Below, piece by piece: positions 61,665 to 64,000 of a stretch of DNA of 64,000 nucleotides (the stretch's first letter is position 1; each line of letters begins with the position of its first letter). Origin of the DNA: Nevskia sp. (GTDB lineage Bacteria; Pseudomonadota; Gammaproteobacteria; Nevskiales; Nevskiaceae); the NCBI RefSeq assembly GCF_021732705.1, contig NZ_JAKFUM010000003.1, positions 310,001-374,000 of the forward strand. Reading direction: 5' to 3'. Below the pieces are notes generated by a model, which ran no database searches, was not told where the DNA came from, and saw nothing but the letters and a program-made list of their open reading frames with translations. Made by a program: the position numbers and the translations under genes.

Positions 61665-61885
61665 TGCTCGCTCCCTGGCAACGCGCATCGAGGTGTGGTT
61701 GCCTGCGCGCCGGCTGTCCCGCCGGGTTCCGATCGGCAACAAGGGGACGGTCGCAGCGGGGCGGATCGCCGTCTATCGCCACCCCGTTCGCACGCACGAT
61801 CGCGATCCTGGTTGCCTGCGCGGTCGTCGCCTGAACACCGCTTGCGCAGATGCCGCGGTGCCGGGGTCTGCGGCATCATCAGGAC

Positions 61886-62986
61886 ATGAACAAGCCCATG
61901 ACGAACGCTGACGCCGCGCTGACGCTGAGTGCCAGCACCGACCCCGGCTTCGCGGCATGGCTCGCTGCGAGCGGTGGCTCGCTGGCGATCAGCACGTATC
62001 AGGCCGGGCGGCTGTTCATGGTCGGCTGGAATGGCCAGCAGGTCAGTTTCCTGCCGCGCGCGTTCGATCGGCCGATGGGCCTCGATGTCGCGGGTGATCG
62101 CCTGGCGCTGGCGACGCGACACGCGATCTGGCTGTTCGCCAATTCGCGGCCGCTGGCACCGAACTATCTGGCGCCCGGCCGCTATGACGCGCTGTACCTG
62201 CCGCACGCGCAGTTTCACCTGCCGGATTTGCAGATCCACGATCTGGCGTTCGCCGGCGACGAGCTGTGGCTGGTCAACACGCGCCTGTCCTGCCTCGCCA
62301 CGCCGAGCCCGACGCAGACCTTCGTGCCGCGCTGGCGGCCGGCGTTCATCGACGATCTGGCGCCGGAAGACCGCTGCCATCTGAACGGGCTGGCCGTTCG
62401 CGACACGCGGCCGGCATTCGTCACCGCCCTGGGCGAGACCAACACGCCGCACGGCTGGCGCGACGGCAAGCGCGGCGGCGGCATCGTCATCGACGTCGAT
62501 TCCGGCGAGATCGCACTGCGCGGGCTGTCGATGCCGCATTCGCCACGCTGGCATGACGGCGCGCTGTGGCTGCTGAACTCCGGCGAAGGCCGGCTGCTTC
62601 GGATGACGGCCGACGGCCGCGCCGACACCGTCTGCGAACTGCCGGGTTATCTGCGCGGGCTGTGCTTCGTCGGCCACCACGCGCTGGTTGGCCTGTGCCA
62701 GATTCGCGAGAAGCAAGTGTTCGACGGCATGCCGGTGGCCGAGCGTCATGCCGACCTGCTGTGCGGCATCGCCGTGATCGATACCCGCAGCGGCCAGCGG
62801 GTGGGCCTGCTGAGCTTCACGGCCGGCTGCAGCGAGATCTACGACCTGCGCTTCCTCGCCGGCATCCGCCGTCCGAACGTGCTGAATCTCGCGAAGGACG
62901 ACGTGAAGCTCGCGATCAGCGCGCCGGACTGCTGGTACTGGCTGCCGAAGGAGGAATTGACGCCGCCTTCGACACAGGACGTTTAG
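61886..62986 (+). CDS. TIGR03032-like (DUF4915) hypothetical protein
   Basis: A 366-residue protein with the usual TIGR03032 features: STYQAGRLFMVGWNGQQVSF (about 36-55), PMGLDVAGDRLALATRHAIW, HDLAFAGDELWLVNTRLSCL, CHLNGLAVRDTRPAFVTALG and SPRWHDGALWLLNSGEGRL. The repeated beta-strand pattern suggests a propeller. There is no signal peptide. The function of the family is unknown. ATG 61886 is chosen by the family start. Confidence 0.82.
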   Translation: MNKPMTNADAALTLSASTDPGFAAWLAASGGSLAISTYQAGRLFMVGWNGQQVSFLPRAFDRPMGLDVAGDRLALATRHAIWLFANSRPLAPNYLAPGRYDALYLPHAQFHLPDLQIHDLAFAGDELWLVNTRLSCLATPSPTQTFVPRWRPAFIDDLAPEDRCHLNGLAVRDTRPAFVTALGETNTPHGWRDGKRGGGIVIDVDSGEIALRGLSMPHSPRWHDGALWLLNSGEGRLLRMTADGRADTVCELPGYLRGLCFVGHHALVGLCQIREKQVFDGMPVAERHADLLCGIAVIDTRSGQRVGLLSFTAGCSEIYDLRFLAGIRRPNVLNLAKDDVKLAISAPDCWYWLPKEELTPPSTQDV

Positions 62987-62992
62987 CCCGCG

Positions 62993-63248
62993 ATGGCCTT
63001 CTTGACAACGTTGGGCAGCGCAAACGCGGGGCATCGCGAGCCACCCGGCCCGCGCAGCGTGACCGGCAAGGCGAGCGGATGGCCGGGACGCGGAAGCGGA
63101 GCCCGCAGGATCAGGCGCTGATGGCCTTCTTGACGACGTTGGGCCGCGCAAACGCGGGGCATTGCGAGCCACCCGGCCCGCGCAGCGTGACCGGCAAGGC
63201 GAGCGGATGGCCGGGACGCGGAAGCGGAGCCCACAGGATCAGGCGCTT
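62993..63248. repeat. Two tandem 128-bp units duplicating the speE 3' end
   Basis: Units at 62993-63120 and 63121-63248 differ at about five bases. Each begins (on the minus strand, ends) with a copy of the last dozen codons of speE: PNVVKKAI, Ala or Ser, then a stop. The genuine speE end (FALPNFVKKAISA) follows from 63249. The array arose by tandem duplication of the gene tail with its downstream spacer. Confidence 0.9.
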
Positions 63249-64000
63249 ATGGCCTTCTTGACGAAGTTGGGCAAAGCAAACGCGGCCCGGTGGGTCTCGG
63301 CGTTGTAGAACTCGGTGTCGAGCTTCGCGATCGCCGCTTCGTCCAGCCGTTCGGCCAGCGGGCCGGCGGTCTTCTGCGCGATCGAGCCGCTCCACCAGCC
63401 GCTCGGGTAGATCGTCTGCGGGAAGTGGATCAGCCGGGTCTGGGCAAAGCCGGCTTCGCGCATGAACTTGTGCATGTCGCGGATCAGGTCCAGATGCAGG
63501 ATCGGGGATTCCGACTGCTGCACCAGCAGGCCGCCCGGACGCAGCGCGCGCAGGCAGTCGACGTAGAACTTGGCGCCGAACAGGCCTTCGGCCGGGCCGA
63601 CCGGGTCGGTCGAGTCGATGATGATGACATCGAGGCTTTCGGGCTTCGCGTCCTTCATCCAGGCCAGCCCGTCGCCGAAGAACAGCGTGGCGCGCGGGTC
63701 ATGATTGGCGACGCACAGCTCCGGGAAGTACTGCTCGGACAGGCGCGTCACGCGCTCGTCGATCTCGACCTGCGTCGCGGTCTTCACCTCCGGGTGCTTC
63801 AGCACTTCGCGCAAGGTGCCGCAGTCGCCGCCGCCGACGATCACGACGTGCTCCGGCGCGCAGTGCGAGTTCAGCGCCGGGTGCGACATCATCTCGTGAT
63901 ACAGGAAGTTGTCGCGGGTCGAGACCATCGTGCAGCCATCGATCGTCATCAGCCAGCCGAAGGTTTCGGTCTTGAAGATTTCGATGGTCTGGAACGGCGT
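63239..64000 (-). CDS. speE: Spermidine synthase, N-terminus beyond the window
   Basis: At least 253 residues are present of the enzyme that transfers the aminopropyl group of decarboxylated SAM to putrescine. Visible motifs are FQTIEIFKTETFGWLMTIDG, HEMMSHPAL, VVIVGGGDCGTLREVLKHP (the family more often has GGGDGG), VEIDERVTRLSEQYFPE and VIIIDSTDPVGPAEGLF with the catalytic Asp. The frame is still open at position 64000. The C-terminus ends in the segment that is copied in the downstream repeats. Confidence 0.95.
   Translation of the reverse strand, partial: TPFQTIEIFKTETFGWLMTIDGCTMVSTRDNFLYHEMMSHPALNSHCAPEHVVIVGGGDCGTLREVLKHPEVKTATQVEIDERVTRLSEQYFPELCVANHDPRATLFFGDGLAWMKDAKPESLDVIIIDSTDPVGPAEGLFGAKFYVDCLRALRPGGLLVQQSESPILHLDLIRDMHKFMREAGFAQTRLIHFPQTIYPSGWWSGSIAQKTAGPLAERLDEAAIAKLDTEFYNAETHRAAFALPNFVKKAISA

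Overview
The window joins two different kinds of DNA. Positions 1 to about 22168 look like the integrase-proximal end of an integrative and conjugative element (ICE) of the clc/PAGI-2 type, inserted at the 3' end of a tRNA-Gly(CCC) gene (22151-22224, minus strand). Positions 22225-64000 look like resident chromosome of a GC-rich aerobic proteobacterium. A gammaproteobacterium of the Nevskiales/Xanthomonadales kind is my best guess, from the general style of the genes and not from any marker; no rRNA is present. The far end of the ICE and its transfer genes lie outside the window.

ICE part, left to right: a conserved-looking ICE hypothetical protein cut by the window edge; a LysR regulator; a RamB/ScfR-type XRE regulator divergent from a valine/isobutyrate catabolic operon (mmsA broken by one amber codon, acyl-CoA dehydrogenase, enoyl-CoA hydratase, 3-hydroxyisobutyryl-CoA hydrolase, mmsB); an HD-domain protein; an unknown protein; and a glyA remnant split by an IS110/IS1111-family insertion sequence. 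A methionine block follows: metE, then an operon for a folate-independent methionine synthase (MesD), its DUF1852 partner (MesX) and an FMN reductase, under a divergent metR that is translationally coupled to queH. The same operator-like sequence lies before metE and before the mesDX operon, and the metE copy is followed by a decayed piece of metR. The tyrosine integrase sits next to the tRNA.

Chromosome part: a secreted hypothetical; thiS and thiG separated by a structured repeat array; trmB; an aldo/keto reductase; PhoD phosphatase; a ModA-like protein; exported MsrA; a DUF1338 protein. Then comes a hopanoid and isoprenoid supercluster (31368-47046): hpnA, hpnIJKL, a complete set of mevalonate-pathway enzymes from HMG-CoA synthase to IPP isomerase (mvaD, phosphomevalonate kinase, an unusual HMG-CoA reductase-mevalonate kinase fusion, idi, mvaS), and hpnH and hpnB. 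The layout suggests that mevalonate-derived isoprenoids feed hopanoid lipids whose side chain is extended (HpnH) and converted to a cyclitol ether (HpnI, HpnK, HpnJ). Squalene synthesis and squalene-hopene cyclase genes are not in the window.

The right end holds a Pho-box-controlled pstSCAB operon ending in a second copy of the repeat family seen between thiS and thiG, an oxidoreductase, a GspE/PilB-type ATPase, a GMC oxidoreductase, a PrcB-like lipoprotein, an acyltransferase, an exported hydrolase, secreted propeller-like proteins, an AcpH-like protein, a TIGR03032-like protein, and the 3' part of speE, whose tail has been tandemly duplicated.
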